64,000 nucleotides of DNA. It comes from JBBDYQ01 sp035553855 (GTDB taxonomy: Bacteria > Actinomycetota > Thermoleophilia > Solirubrobacterales > Thermoleophilaceae). Under the pieces are notes generated by a model. It saw only the letters and a list, made by a program, of their open reading frames with translations. It did not search any database and was not told the origin of the DNA. Below are positions 1-8,305 of this stretch, piece after piece. Every line of letters begins with the position of its first letter. Position 1 is the first letter of the stretch. Position numbers and translations under genes: made by a program. The DNA lies in assembly GCA_035553855.1 (NCBI GenBank), contig DATMJO010000081.1, positions 26,697 to 90,696 on the forward strand. The letters are read 5' to 3'.

Positions 1-181
1 CGCGCGCGTCGCGCTCCGCGATCTCCCGGGCGATTTGCTCGGTGCCGTCGCCCGAGGCGTTGTCCAGGATCGTGACCTCGATCCGCTCGTGGGTCTGGCG
101 GAGCACGGACTCGACCGCACGCGTGAGCCGCTCCGCGCGGTTGAAGGTGGGCACCCCGATGCTGACGAGCGGCTCGCTCAT
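1..181 (-). CDS. Family 2 glycosyltransferase, N-terminal part (runs off the left edge)
   Basis: The start ATG is at 181-179 and the reading frame is open to the window edge, giving about 60 residues. The visible part has the GT-A fold opening of family 2 enzymes: a first strand ending VSIGVPTFNRAERL, then VTILDNASGDGT, the nucleotide-binding Asp-Asn/Asp-Gly segment. It would transfer a sugar from a nucleotide-sugar donor in the cytoplasm. It is the third gene of a minus-strand run; its ATG overlaps the TGA of the preceding glycosyltransferase (ATGA), so translation is probably coupled. Acceptor and sugar cannot be told from this fragment. Confidence 0.85.
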   Translation of the reverse strand, partial: MSEPLVSIGVPTFNRAERLTRAVESVLRQTHERIEVTILDNASGDGTEQIAREIAERDAR

Positions 182-1311
182 GGGCCCCCGAGCGCGCGGC
201 GGTAGCTCGCGAGCGTCGCCCGCGCCGACTCCTCCCATGAGAAGAGCTGCGCGCGCTCGGGACCCGCTGTCGCGAGGCGCTCGCGCAGCGTCTCCTCGCC
301 CAGCAGGCGGGTGATCGCCTCTGCGATCCCACCGACATCGCGGGGGTCGAACATGAGCGCGGCATCGCCTGCCACCTCGGCCAGCGCGGGGGCGTTCGAG
401 CAGGCGACCGGCGCGCCGCGCCGGAGCGCCTCCAGGACGGGCAGACCGAAGCCCTCGGCCAAGGAGGGGAACACGAACGCGTCGCACGCCCGGTAGAGCC
501 CGTCCAGCGTGCGGTCGTCCACCCAGCCGGGCAGGCGCAGCCGGTCCTCGACGCCGGCCCGGGCGGCGTGCGCGCGCAGGTCACGTTCGTAGGAGGTCGA
601 GTAGCCGGGCGCCACCAGCACCGCGTCCGGGATGAGGGCGAGCGCGTCGAGGAGGCCCTCGAGGTTCTTGTGGGCCCGCAGCGCGGTGACCGTGAGGATC
701 ATCGGTTGGCCGCCGGGAACCCCGAAGCGGCGGCGCAGCTCCTCGGGATCCGCCGGGCGCGCGAACTCCGGCGCCCCGGGACCGTTGCGCGCGACGTCGA
801 CCCGTGAGGGGTCCACACCGAGATGGCGCACGATGTCCACCTTCGCGGCGTTCGAGACCGCGATCACCCGCCGCGAGCGGCGCGCGGCGAGCGGGGCGAG
901 CAGAGCCATCCCGCGGGCCATGAGGCCGGTGTGCGCCTGCGGGGCCGTCAGGTAGTTGAGGTCGTGGATCGTCGTGACCTGCGGGACGCCGGGCAGGACG
1001 GGCGCGGTCGTGAAGAGGTTGTGGAGGAGGTCCGGCCGCGAGCGGCGGAGCGCGCGGACGAGCGTCGTCTGCTCCGCGACCACCCGCCGCGCCCGGCTGC
1101 GCGAGACGACGGGCAGCTCCTCGACGCTCACCCGGGAGCCGGCCGCCCACGGCTCGGCGGCGAGCGACGGGGCGCCCTCCCGCGACGCCAGGACGGTCAG
1201 CCGCAGCTCCGGCTCGGCCTCGGCGAGCGCCGGGATCAGCCGCCGCGCGTACAGCTCGAGGCCGCCTGTCTCCTCGGGGACGAGGTGGAGGACGTTCAGC
1301 GCGACGTGCAC
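178..1311 (-). CDS. Family 4 glycosyltransferase
   Basis: A GTG start at 1311 gives 377 residues, normal for a single GT4 (GT-B fold) enzyme. The N-terminal acceptor domain starts with the nucleotide-fold strand ALNVLHLVPEETGGLELY. The C-terminal donor domain has the family E-x7-E motif in EGFGLPVLEALRRG followed by a small-residue-rich VAGDAALMFDP tail. It should move a hexose or deoxyhexose from a nucleotide sugar to a growing cell-surface glycan on the cytoplasmic face of the membrane. It lies two bases after the upstream GT4 stop and overlaps the next glycosyltransferase by four bases, so the three form an operon. Sugar specificity is not readable. Confidence 0.9.
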   Translation of the reverse strand: MHVALNVLHLVPEETGGLELYARRLIPALAEAEPELRLTVLASREGAPSLAAEPWAAGSRVSVEELPVVSRSRARRVVAEQTTLVRALRRSRPDLLHNLFTTAPVLPGVPQVTTIHDLNYLTAPQAHTGLMARGMALLAPLAARRSRRVIAVSNAAKVDIVRHLGVDPSRVDVARNGPGAPEFARPADPEELRRRFGVPGGQPMILTVTALRAHKNLEGLLDALALIPDAVLVAPGYSTSYERDLRAHAARAGVEDRLRLPGWVDDRTLDGLYRACDAFVFPSLAEGFGLPVLEALRRGAPVACSNAPALAEVAGDAALMFDPRDVGGIAEAITRLLGEETLRERLATAGPERAQLFSWEESARATLASYRRALGGP

Positions 1312-1313
1312 GC

Positions 1314-2462
1314 TCAGAGCCGGGTGTAGGCCTCGACGACGCGTCCGAGCGAGCCCTCGAGCGAGAGCCGCTCGCGGTTGGCGCCGAACCAGGCGGCGGT
1401 GGAGCGGCGCAGCGCGGGGCCCGCCTCGTGCGCGCGCACGATCGCGTCGGCGAGGTCGCCGGGGGAGGCGGACGGGACGACGAAGCCGTTCACGCCGTCC
1501 TCGACCAGCTCGGTCGCGGCGTTGTCCGGCTCCGACACGACGACGCTCGGCGTCCCGCGCGCTGCGGCCTCCAGCACCACGAGCCCGTAGCCCTCGCGCA
1601 TGGAGGGCAGCAGCATGCAGAGCGCGTCCTGGAGGGCGGCGTCCACGCGTTCCCCGCTCACGAAACCGGGCGTCGCGACGACCCCGGCGAGGCCCGCGCG
1701 CTCGACCGCCTCCAGCACGTCGCCGTGCTCGGGGCCGTCGCCGAGGATCTCCGCCCGCAGAGACGGGATGCGCTCGCGAGCCGCCGCGACGGCGGGCACG
1801 ACCGCGTGCGCCCGCTTCTCGGGGATGTGGCGACCGGCGAACACGACGGCGGGCGGATCGGCGGACTCCTCCGAGGGCCGCTCCCCCCGCGGGACGTACT
1901 GGCCGTGGAGGACCTCGACCTCGCCGCGGAAACCGAGCGAGCGCAGGCGCTCGGCGTGCAGGCGGGAGAAGCAGAACGCGCGCTGCGGGACGAGCGCGCA
2001 CAGCCGCTGCACGAGCCAGCCGACGCGGCCGGGCAGGCGCCCGAGGTAGCCCCGCCAGTAGCCGAGCGTCCAGACCTCGTGCCAGTCCACGACGACGCGG
2101 TAGCCCCCGAGCGGGCGGGCGAGCGCGGCGGCGAGAAGCGAGAAGTAGGGGAAGGAGGCGAGATGCACGACGTCATAGCGGCGGCCGCGGCGCAGGAGGT
2201 GCCAGAGGACGCCGGCGCCGAACACGAGCGGGGGCTCGATCCGCCGCCTGGGGCCGCGGTACAGCGGCATCCGGGGCCCCGCCGTCGCCACCGCGACGCC
2301 GGCCGGGGCGTCAGGGGTCTCGTCGCGCGCCCACTGGCGCAAGGTCAGGTAGGTCACGGCGTGGCCCTCACGCGCGAGCCGCTCCCCCACGTTGCGGTAC
2401 CAGCGCTCCGCCCCGCCCACCGTGTGGGGGTAGAGGCAGTCGTAGACCAGGCAGACGCGCAT
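1314..2462 (-). CDS. Family 4 glycosyltransferase
   Basis: The ATG at 2462 gives 382 residues starting MRVCLVYDCLYPHTVGGAER, where the Gly-Gly loop after the first strand is typical of GT4 acceptor domains. The donor half carries PAVVFAGRHIPEKRAH and the E-x7-E motif in EGYGLVVLEAAARG. It is a retaining, GT-B fold sugar transferase acting on the cytosolic side. It is the first gene of a three-gene minus-strand glycosyltransferase set. The reading frame is open well upstream of this ATG, but those codons lack family similarity, so the ATG is preferred. The 148 bases to the divergent gene at 2611 must hold both promoters; I see no convincing consensus there. Confidence 0.9.
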   Translation of the reverse strand: MRVCLVYDCLYPHTVGGAERWYRNVGERLAREGHAVTYLTLRQWARDETPDAPAGVAVATAGPRMPLYRGPRRRIEPPLVFGAGVLWHLLRRGRRYDVVHLASFPYFSLLAAALARPLGGYRVVVDWHEVWTLGYWRGYLGRLPGRVGWLVQRLCALVPQRAFCFSRLHAERLRSLGFRGEVEVLHGQYVPRGERPSEESADPPAVVFAGRHIPEKRAHAVVPAVAAARERIPSLRAEILGDGPEHGDVLEAVERAGLAGVVATPGFVSGERVDAALQDALCMLLPSMREGYGLVVLEAAARGTPSVVVSEPDNAATELVEDGVNGFVVPSASPGDLADAIVRAHEAGPALRRSTAAWFGANRERLSLEGSLGRVVEAYTRL

Positions 2463-2610
2463 CGCGGCCCGGAGGTTCGCACACGGCCCCTGTGGTCTCC
2501 GGCGCGCATCCGAGCCGCGGCGGCCGCTACCCTTCCACGCCGAGCGCGCGACTCTCGCTTTGCCCGCGCGTTGTACGAAAGCGGTCCGCCCACCGGCGGC
2601 CCCGATCCCC

Positions 2611-3795
2611 GTGAGCACCATCGAGCAGAAACCCGGCAGCCTGTCCGCCGAGGACGCCGCGGCCGAGCGCCCGCGCGTCTCGGTGGTCATCCCCTGCCTG
2701 AACGAGGCCGAGAACATCGAGGAATGCGTCCGGCGCGCCCGTGAGGCGATGGAGGGCGCGGGCATCCCGGGCGAGGTCGTCGTCTCCGACAACGGCTCCA
2801 CCGACGGCTCCGGCGAGCTCGCCACGAAGGCCGGCGCGCGCGTGATCGACGAGCCCCGCCGCGGCTACGGGAGCGCCTACCTGGCGGGCTTCGAGGCCGC
2901 GCGCGGCGACTACGTCGTCATGGCGGACGCCGACCTCACCTACGACTTCTTCGACATCCCCCGCTTCGTCGAGCAGCTCGACGCCGGCGCCCAGCTCGTG
3001 ATGGGCGACCGCATGGACAACATCCACCCGGGCGCGATGCCGTGGCTCCACCGCTACGTCGGGAACCCCGTGCTCACCGGCATCCTCAACGTGTTCTTCC
3101 GCACCGGCGTGCGCGATGCCCACTGCGGCATGCGCGCCTTCCGCCGCGACATCCTGCCGACGCTCGACCTGCGCACGACCGGCATGGAGTTCGCCTCCGA
3201 GATGGTCATCCGCGCGTCGAAGGAGAAGCTCGACATCCGCGAGGTGCCGATCGAGTACCACCCGCGCGGCGGCGAGTCCAAGCTCTCGAGCTTCCGCGAC
3301 GGCTGGCGCCACCTGCGCTTCCTGCTTGTGCACAGCCCCACGCACCTGTTCGTGATCCCGGGCGCGGCGATGCTCGTCGCCGGCGCGCTCGCGGCGGTCA
3401 CGGTGCTCACACAGGTGAACGTCCTCGGCCGCGAATGGGACCTGCACGCGATGATCGGCGGCGCGCTGCTCATGATCGTCGGCACGCAGGTGCTCGCGCT
3501 CGGCCTCGCGGCCCACGCCTACGGCGCGTACTTCATGGGTGAGCGCGACCCCTGGTTCGACCGCATGCGCGCACGCTTCCGGCTCGAGCACGGCCTGCTC
3601 GCCGGCGGCGGGCTCACGCTCGCGGGACTCGCCATCGCGGCGGTCATCGTCGGCATCTGGGTCGATCGCGGCTTCGGCGCCCTGTCCGAGGAGCGCCTCG
3701 CCGTGCTGGCGGCCGCGCTCGTGATCGTAGGCCTCCAGGTCTTCTTCTCCAGCTTCCTGCTGAGCATCCTGGGCCTCCGGCGCGACGACCGGTGA
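2611..3795 (+). CDS. Polyprenol-phosphate glycosyltransferase (family 2, DPM1-like) with C-terminal membrane segments
   Basis: The GTG start at 2611 gives 394 residues. Residues about 25-240 are a family 2 domain: RVSVVIPCLNEAENIEECV, VVSDNGSTDGSGE, the DxD-type metal site in VMADADLTYDF, and ESKLSSFRDGWRHLRF, which is typical of dolichol- or undecaprenyl-phosphate mannose/glucose synthases. Four hydrophobic segments follow, starting near THLFVIPGAAML. Such enzymes load a sugar onto a lipid phosphate for GT-C enzymes that use it outside the membrane, which fits the two GT-C-like membrane genes directly downstream. The stop overlaps the next start (GTGA). An upstream ATG at 2560 is in frame but adds an unlikely N-terminus. 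Confidence 0.88.
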   Translation: MSTIEQKPGSLSAEDAAAERPRVSVVIPCLNEAENIEECVRRAREAMEGAGIPGEVVVSDNGSTDGSGELATKAGARVIDEPRRGYGSAYLAGFEAARGDYVVMADADLTYDFFDIPRFVEQLDAGAQLVMGDRMDNIHPGAMPWLHRYVGNPVLTGILNVFFRTGVRDAHCGMRAFRRDILPTLDLRTTGMEFASEMVIRASKEKLDIREVPIEYHPRGGESKLSSFRDGWRHLRFLLVHSPTHLFVIPGAAMLVAGALAAVTVLTQVNVLGREWDLHAMIGGALLMIVGTQVLALGLAAHAYGAYFMGERDPWFDRMRARFRLEHGLLAGGGLTLAGLAIAAVIVGIWVDRGFGALSEERLAVLAAALVIVGLQVFFSSFLLSILGLRRDDR

Positions 3796-5927
3796 CCCGC
3801 CTCAGGGCGCTCGCCCTGCGGGCGTTCCCGGGCGACCGCCGCGTATGGCTCGTGGCGGCGGGCGTGGCGGTCGTCTTCGGCGCCCTGATCGGCGACGCCT
3901 TGCTGGAGCGCCAGGAGCGCTACACGGGGACCAACTCGGTCCGCAGCCGCAACGCGAGCGAGGCGGTGCAGCCCGGGCAGCGGGTCTGCGCTAACGGCCT
4001 GGATGTGCCCGCGGGCACAGGGCGGATACAGCTCGATCCGATCGCCTCGCAGCCGGCCACGCTCGAGGCGACGGTCCAGCCGGCCGGGGAGCCCCCGATC
4101 GATGCCGGCCGCTTCGAGATCCTCGGGCAGCGCAAGCTCGACATCCCGATCCCCGAGCGTGCTGCGCAGCCCGCCTCCACGCCCGCGAGCGTCTGTCTCG
4201 AGGTGGAGGGCTTCGAGGTGCGGCTCGGCGGCACCGTCGGGGTGGGCTGGGGCCACGTGCCTCCCACGATCGACGGGCGCTCGATCCCATTCCGCCCGTC
4301 GGCCTGGTTCCTCCCTCCCGCGGGCGAGAAGCGCTCGCTCGCGTCGCATCTGCCGGACGCCCTCCGGCGCGCCGCGCTTTTCCGGCCCGACCCGATCGGC
4401 CCGTGGACCTACTGGGTGCTCTTCCTGCTGGTCCTGCCGGGCCTGGCCTACGCCGCCCTGCGCCTGCTGGCCACGGCGGGCGCTCGCGGGCGCCCGCCTG
4501 CCTGGCTGGCGGTGGCCCTGATCGCGCTGGGCCAGGCGTGGACCTGGGCGCTCCTCACGCCGCCGTTCCAGTCGCCGGACGAGCCCGACCACTTCGCCTA
4601 CGTCCAGTACCTCGCCGAGACCGGCAAGGCCCCGTCGGGGGAGGGGCCGGTGCAGTCGAGCGCGGCGGTGCTCGCGCTCGACGGGGTGCGCACCTTCTCC
4701 TCGATCGAGACTCCCGACAGCCGCCCGCCGTGGCTGGCCTCGCAGGAGCGGGAGTGGGAGCGACGGGCCGCGCTCGTGCCGAACCGCGACGACGACGGCG
4801 GCGCGCCCGGAGTCTCGACGGGTCCGCACTCGCCGCTCTACTACGGGCTCCTGGCTCCCGCCTACCTGGCGGCGGGCGACTCGACCTTCTCCGAGCTCAC
4901 GGCCGCCCGGCTCCTGTCGGCCTTCTTCCTCGCGGTGATCGCGGCATGCGCGTTCGGGATCGTGCGGGAGATCGTGCCTCGCCGACCGGCGCTGGCCGTG
5001 GGCGCCGGCCTGCTCGTGGCCTTCCAGCCGATGCTCGGCTTCATATCCGGCGCCCTCAACAACGACTCGGGCGTGAACGCGGCGGCGGCGCTCGCGCTCT
5101 ACCTGACCGTCCGCGCGATGCGGCGCGGCTTGAGCGCGCGGCTCGGCGCCGCCCTGGGCGCGGCGCTCGTCGTGATGCCGCTGATGAAGTTCTCCGGCTT
5201 CGCGCTCGTGCCGGTCGTGCTGCTCGGGCTCGCCGTGGTGGCCGTCCGCGAGCTACGTTCCACGCGCCGTCTGGGGCCCGTGCCCTGGCTCGCCCTCGCG
5301 GGCACGGCGGCGCTCCTGTTCGCCGTCTGGAGCGTCGCCTCCGGCGCCTTCGACCGCACCACCTTCACGACCCCGGGCGGCGCGACGCCGGTTGCCGACA
5401 CGATCGCGCTCGAGCGCATCGGGGGCTACATCTCCTACATCTGGCAGGTGTTCCTGCCGGAGCTGCCCGGCATGAACACCCACTGGGGTCTGCGCTGGCC
5501 CGCCTTCAACATCTACGTCGAGGGCGGCTTCGCCGCGTTCGGCTGGCAGGCGGTTCACTTCCCGCCGTGGGTGAACCGGACGATCGCGGCCGTGCTGCTC
5601 CTGCTGCTCGGCGCGGGCATCGCCGCGCTGGTGCGCAGGCGGGCCGACATCCGCGGGATCGCGCCGGAGCTCGTCGTGATCGCGCTCGCGCCGATCACGC
5701 TGATCTCGGCCGTCCACGTGTCCTACTACTCCGAGGTCCCCGGGCCGATCGGCGAGCAGGGGCGCTATGCCTTCCCGGTCGTCACCGCGCTCGCCGCGGC
5801 GGCGCTGGCGTGGGTGGGCGCCTTCCGGCGCTCGCTGACCGGTCCGCTCGTCACCCTGCTCGTGGCCGCGGCGATCGGGCTCGCCGCCGCCTCGCAACTC
5901 CTGGCCCTGACCGGCTTCTACGCGTGA
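3792..5927 (+). CDS. DUF2142-type multi-pass membrane protein, GT-C-like
   Basis: 711 residues from a GTG overlapping the previous stop. One hydrophobic segment lies at about residue 20, then an extracytoplasmic stretch of about 170 residues, then around ten further membrane segments. The acidic loop FQSPDEPDHFAYVQYLAETG after a membrane helix is the hallmark of DUF2142 proteins and resembles the catalytic first loop of GT-C glycosyltransferases that use lipid-linked sugars. The upstream gene encodes a plausible maker of the lipid-linked donor, so a role in decorating a surface glycan or wall polymer is likely, but no substrate is known for this family. Confidence 0.82.
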   Translation: MTRLRALALRAFPGDRRVWLVAAGVAVVFGALIGDALLERQERYTGTNSVRSRNASEAVQPGQRVCANGLDVPAGTGRIQLDPIASQPATLEATVQPAGEPPIDAGRFEILGQRKLDIPIPERAAQPASTPASVCLEVEGFEVRLGGTVGVGWGHVPPTIDGRSIPFRPSAWFLPPAGEKRSLASHLPDALRRAALFRPDPIGPWTYWVLFLLVLPGLAYAALRLLATAGARGRPPAWLAVALIALGQAWTWALLTPPFQSPDEPDHFAYVQYLAETGKAPSGEGPVQSSAAVLALDGVRTFSSIETPDSRPPWLASQEREWERRAALVPNRDDDGGAPGVSTGPHSPLYYGLLAPAYLAAGDSTFSELTAARLLSAFFLAVIAACAFGIVREIVPRRPALAVGAGLLVAFQPMLGFISGALNNDSGVNAAAALALYLTVRAMRRGLSARLGAALGAALVVMPLMKFSGFALVPVVLLGLAVVAVRELRSTRRLGPVPWLALAGTAALLFAVWSVASGAFDRTTFTTPGGATPVADTIALERIGGYISYIWQVFLPELPGMNTHWGLRWPAFNIYVEGGFAAFGWQAVHFPPWVNRTIAAVLLLLLGAGIAALVRRRADIRGIAPELVVIALAPITLISAVHVSYYSEVPGPIGEQGRYAFPVVTALAAAALAWVGAFRRSLTGPLVTLLVAAAIGLAAASQLLALTGFYA

Positions 5928-5928
5928 C

Positions 5929-8298
5929 ATGAACCTGCTCGCCGCCTGGCTCCTCTTCCCGCTCACGTTTGCCGTGCTCGCCACGGGCTGCGGCCTCCTG
6001 GTCGAGCGCGCGAGCGGGCGCCGCCTCGCCGGCGTCCTGATCGTGCCGCTCGGCTTCGCCGCGATGATCGTCGTGACGTACTTCTTCGCGCTCTCGGACG
6101 GAACCGCCGAGCTCGCCACGCCCGCCGTCGTGCTCGTCGCGCTCGCGGGCTTTGCCGCCGGGTTCGCGCGGCTGCGCGAATCGCGGCCGGATCGCGCCGG
6201 CGGAGCGGCGTTCGGAATCGCCTTCTTCGTGCTCGGCGCGCCGGTCTTCCTCTCGGGCGAGGCCACGTTTGCGGGCTACACCCTCCTCGGCGACCACTCG
6301 ATCCACATGCTGCTGGCCGACTGGGTCTCGAACCACGGACAGGCGAGCCCCGCGATCGCGCCGTCGTCCTACCAGGCGGCGCTGTCGGGCTACATCGACA
6401 CGGCCTACCCGCTCGGCGCCCACACCGCCCTCGGCGCGCTCCTGCCGCTCTCGCCCCAGGACGTCGCCTGGATCTACCACCCCTACCTGTCGCTGATCGC
6501 CGCGCTGGTGGCGCTCTGCGCCCACCGGCTTCTCGGTGAGTTCGTCGAGTCGCGGCTGCTGCTCCTGGCCGGTTCGGTGGCGGCGGCGGTGCCGGCGCTC
6601 GTCTACGGCTACCACCTCCAGGGGAGCGTCAAGGAACTGGCGACGGTGCTGCTGATCGCGCTCGCGGCGGCGCTGATCGTGGAGGCCCGCTCCCAGCCGC
6701 CCGGCCCGCGCCGCGCGGTCCCGTTCGCGCTGGTCGCGGCCGCCGGTCTCGGGGTTCTCAACCTGGCGTTCCTGCCCTGGCTCGGGCCGCTCGCGCTCGC
6801 CGCCGCGGCGCTCGTCCTCTCCCGCTCCCGGCTCCGGGCCGGCGCCCTGGAGATCGCCGCGGGCGGCGCGCTCACGGCAGCGCTCGCGATCCCCTCCTTC
6901 ACGAAGCTCGGCACCTTCCGCGCGGTCGCCGAGAACGTGCTCACGAGCGAGAACGAGTTCGGCAACCTGGCGGGCGCGCTCCAGGGCTGGCAGGCGTTCG
7001 GGATCTGGCCGGTAGGCGACTACCGCTTCGGCCTGGCGGAGAACACGGAGATCGGCTACGTAATGATCGGGGTGGCGGCGGCGGCGGCCGCGCTCGGGAT
7101 CATCTGGGTCCTCCGGGTACGGCCGCTCGGGGTGTTCGTCGTAGCCGCGGCATCCGCGATCGGGAGCTGGTACGCAGTCGGGCGCGGCTCGCCGTGGGCG
7201 GACGGCAAGGCGCTCATGATCCTGTCGCCCGCGCTCGTCCTGCTCGCGGTCGCCGGGATCGAGGGGATCCGCCGCAGCGGCCGTCGCGCCGAGGCGCTCG
7301 TCGTGGGCCTCGTCGTCATCGGCGGGATCGCCTGGACGGACGTGCTCGCCTACCGCTCGGTCTCGCTCGCGCCGCGTGACCGCATGGAGGAGCTCGCCGA
7401 CATCGGTGAGGGCTTCGCGGGCAAGGGGCCGGCGCTCTACATCGAGTTCGAGGAGTTCGCCAAGTACTTCCTGCGGGCGGCGCAGCCCGTCGGCTCGTCG
7501 GAGAACTGGCAGCCGGAGCCGAAGGCGGGCGGCACGCGCTTCGGCTTCTCGAGCGACCTCGACCAGCTCCATCCCGATTTCGTGCGCCGTCACCGCACGC
7601 TCGTCCTGCGCCGCGGCGTGAACAAGAGCCGGCCGGGTGCCGACTACGCGCTCGCGTGGACCGGGCGCTACTACGAGGTGTGGCGGCGCACGGCGCGGCC
7701 CGAGGTGATCCGCCACCTGCCGGTCGGCGACAACCTGAACGGCTCGGCGCGGCCCGAGTGCGGCGCGGTCCGTGAGCTGGCCGAGGTGGCGCGCGAGCAC
7801 GACGCCCGCCTCGCCTACGTGCGCCGCTCGGGACTCGCGTCGATCGTCCCCACGCACTTCCTGCCCCTGCCGCCGAAGTGGACGGTCGACGGAAACGATC
7901 CCCTGAGCGTGCAGCCCACCCAGGCGGGACGCATCGAGGGGGCGCTCGACTTCGGCGACGGCGGCCTCTATGACGTCTGGCTGGAGGGGTCGTTCGGCCG
8001 CGAGATCGAGATCGCGTTGGACGGCCGCTTGGTCGGCAGGCTCCCGGCCGAGCTGAACCCGCGCGGGTCGGCGATGCCCGTCGCGCGGGTGCGCGTGCCC
8101 GCGGGCACGCACACGTTCGCGATCATCGTTCCCGGCGGCTCGCTCGCACCCGGCAACGGGCCCGGCCTGCGGCTGATCGGCCCTCTGCTGCTTCGGCCCG
8201 TCGTGCCCGGATCGGGCGAGGTCGAGACGATCGCCCCGGCGGACGCCGAGGCGCTCTGCCGGACCGGCGTCGACTGGGTCGAGGTCGTCCGGCCCTAG
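5929..8298 (+). CDS. Large polytopic membrane protein, possible GT-C-type glycosyltransferase
   Basis: 789 residues, ATG one base after the preceding stop. The N-terminal two thirds is a series of hydrophobic helices (for example LLAAWLLFPLTFAVLATGCG). Between the early helices is a polar loop, FAGYTLLGDHSIHMLLADWV, with an Asp-His pair where GT-C enzymes keep a catalytic acid. The last 250 residues are soluble and would lie outside, ending in a beta-rich region (YDVWLEGSFGREIEIALDGR) like the carbohydrate-binding tails of such proteins. I do not recognise a named family. It is the third gene of a three-gene unit with a lipid-sugar synthase and a DUF2142 protein, so surface glycosylation is the best guess. 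Confidence 0.75.
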   Translation: MNLLAAWLLFPLTFAVLATGCGLLVERASGRRLAGVLIVPLGFAAMIVVTYFFALSDGTAELATPAVVLVALAGFAAGFARLRESRPDRAGGAAFGIAFFVLGAPVFLSGEATFAGYTLLGDHSIHMLLADWVSNHGQASPAIAPSSYQAALSGYIDTAYPLGAHTALGALLPLSPQDVAWIYHPYLSLIAALVALCAHRLLGEFVESRLLLLAGSVAAAVPALVYGYHLQGSVKELATVLLIALAAALIVEARSQPPGPRRAVPFALVAAAGLGVLNLAFLPWLGPLALAAAALVLSRSRLRAGALEIAAGGALTAALAIPSFTKLGTFRAVAENVLTSENEFGNLAGALQGWQAFGIWPVGDYRFGLAENTEIGYVMIGVAAAAAALGIIWVLRVRPLGVFVVAAASAIGSWYAVGRGSPWADGKALMILSPALVLLAVAGIEGIRRSGRRAEALVVGLVVIGGIAWTDVLAYRSVSLAPRDRMEELADIGEGFAGKGPALYIEFEEFAKYFLRAAQPVGSSENWQPEPKAGGTRFGFSSDLDQLHPDFVRRHRTLVLRRGVNKSRPGADYALAWTGRYYEVWRRTARPEVIRHLPVGDNLNGSARPECGAVRELAEVAREHDARLAYVRRSGLASIVPTHFLPLPPKWTVDGNDPLSVQPTQAGRIEGALDFGDGGLYDVWLEGSFGREIEIALDGRLVGRLPAELNPRGSAMPVARVRVPAGTHTFAIIVPGGSLAPGNGPGLRLIGPLLLRPVVPGSGEVETIAPADAEALCRTGVDWVEVVRP

Positions 8299-8305
8299 CG
8301 GCCGG
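8289..8305. terminator. Hairpin spanning two convergent stop codons
   Basis: CCGGCC, five bases CTAGC, then GGCCGG form a short perfect stem. The loop contains CTAG, which supplies both stop codons (TAG on plus ending at 8298 and TAG on minus ending at 8295). There is no T-run, so it may act only as a weak bidirectional end. Confidence 0.4.

Noticed and set aside
178..2001. A 607-codon minus-strand open frame and many long plus-strand frames across 42-2825
   Set aside because: The frames are Arg/Ala/Pro-rich shadows of the glycosyltransferase genes; only the segments with family motifs were kept.
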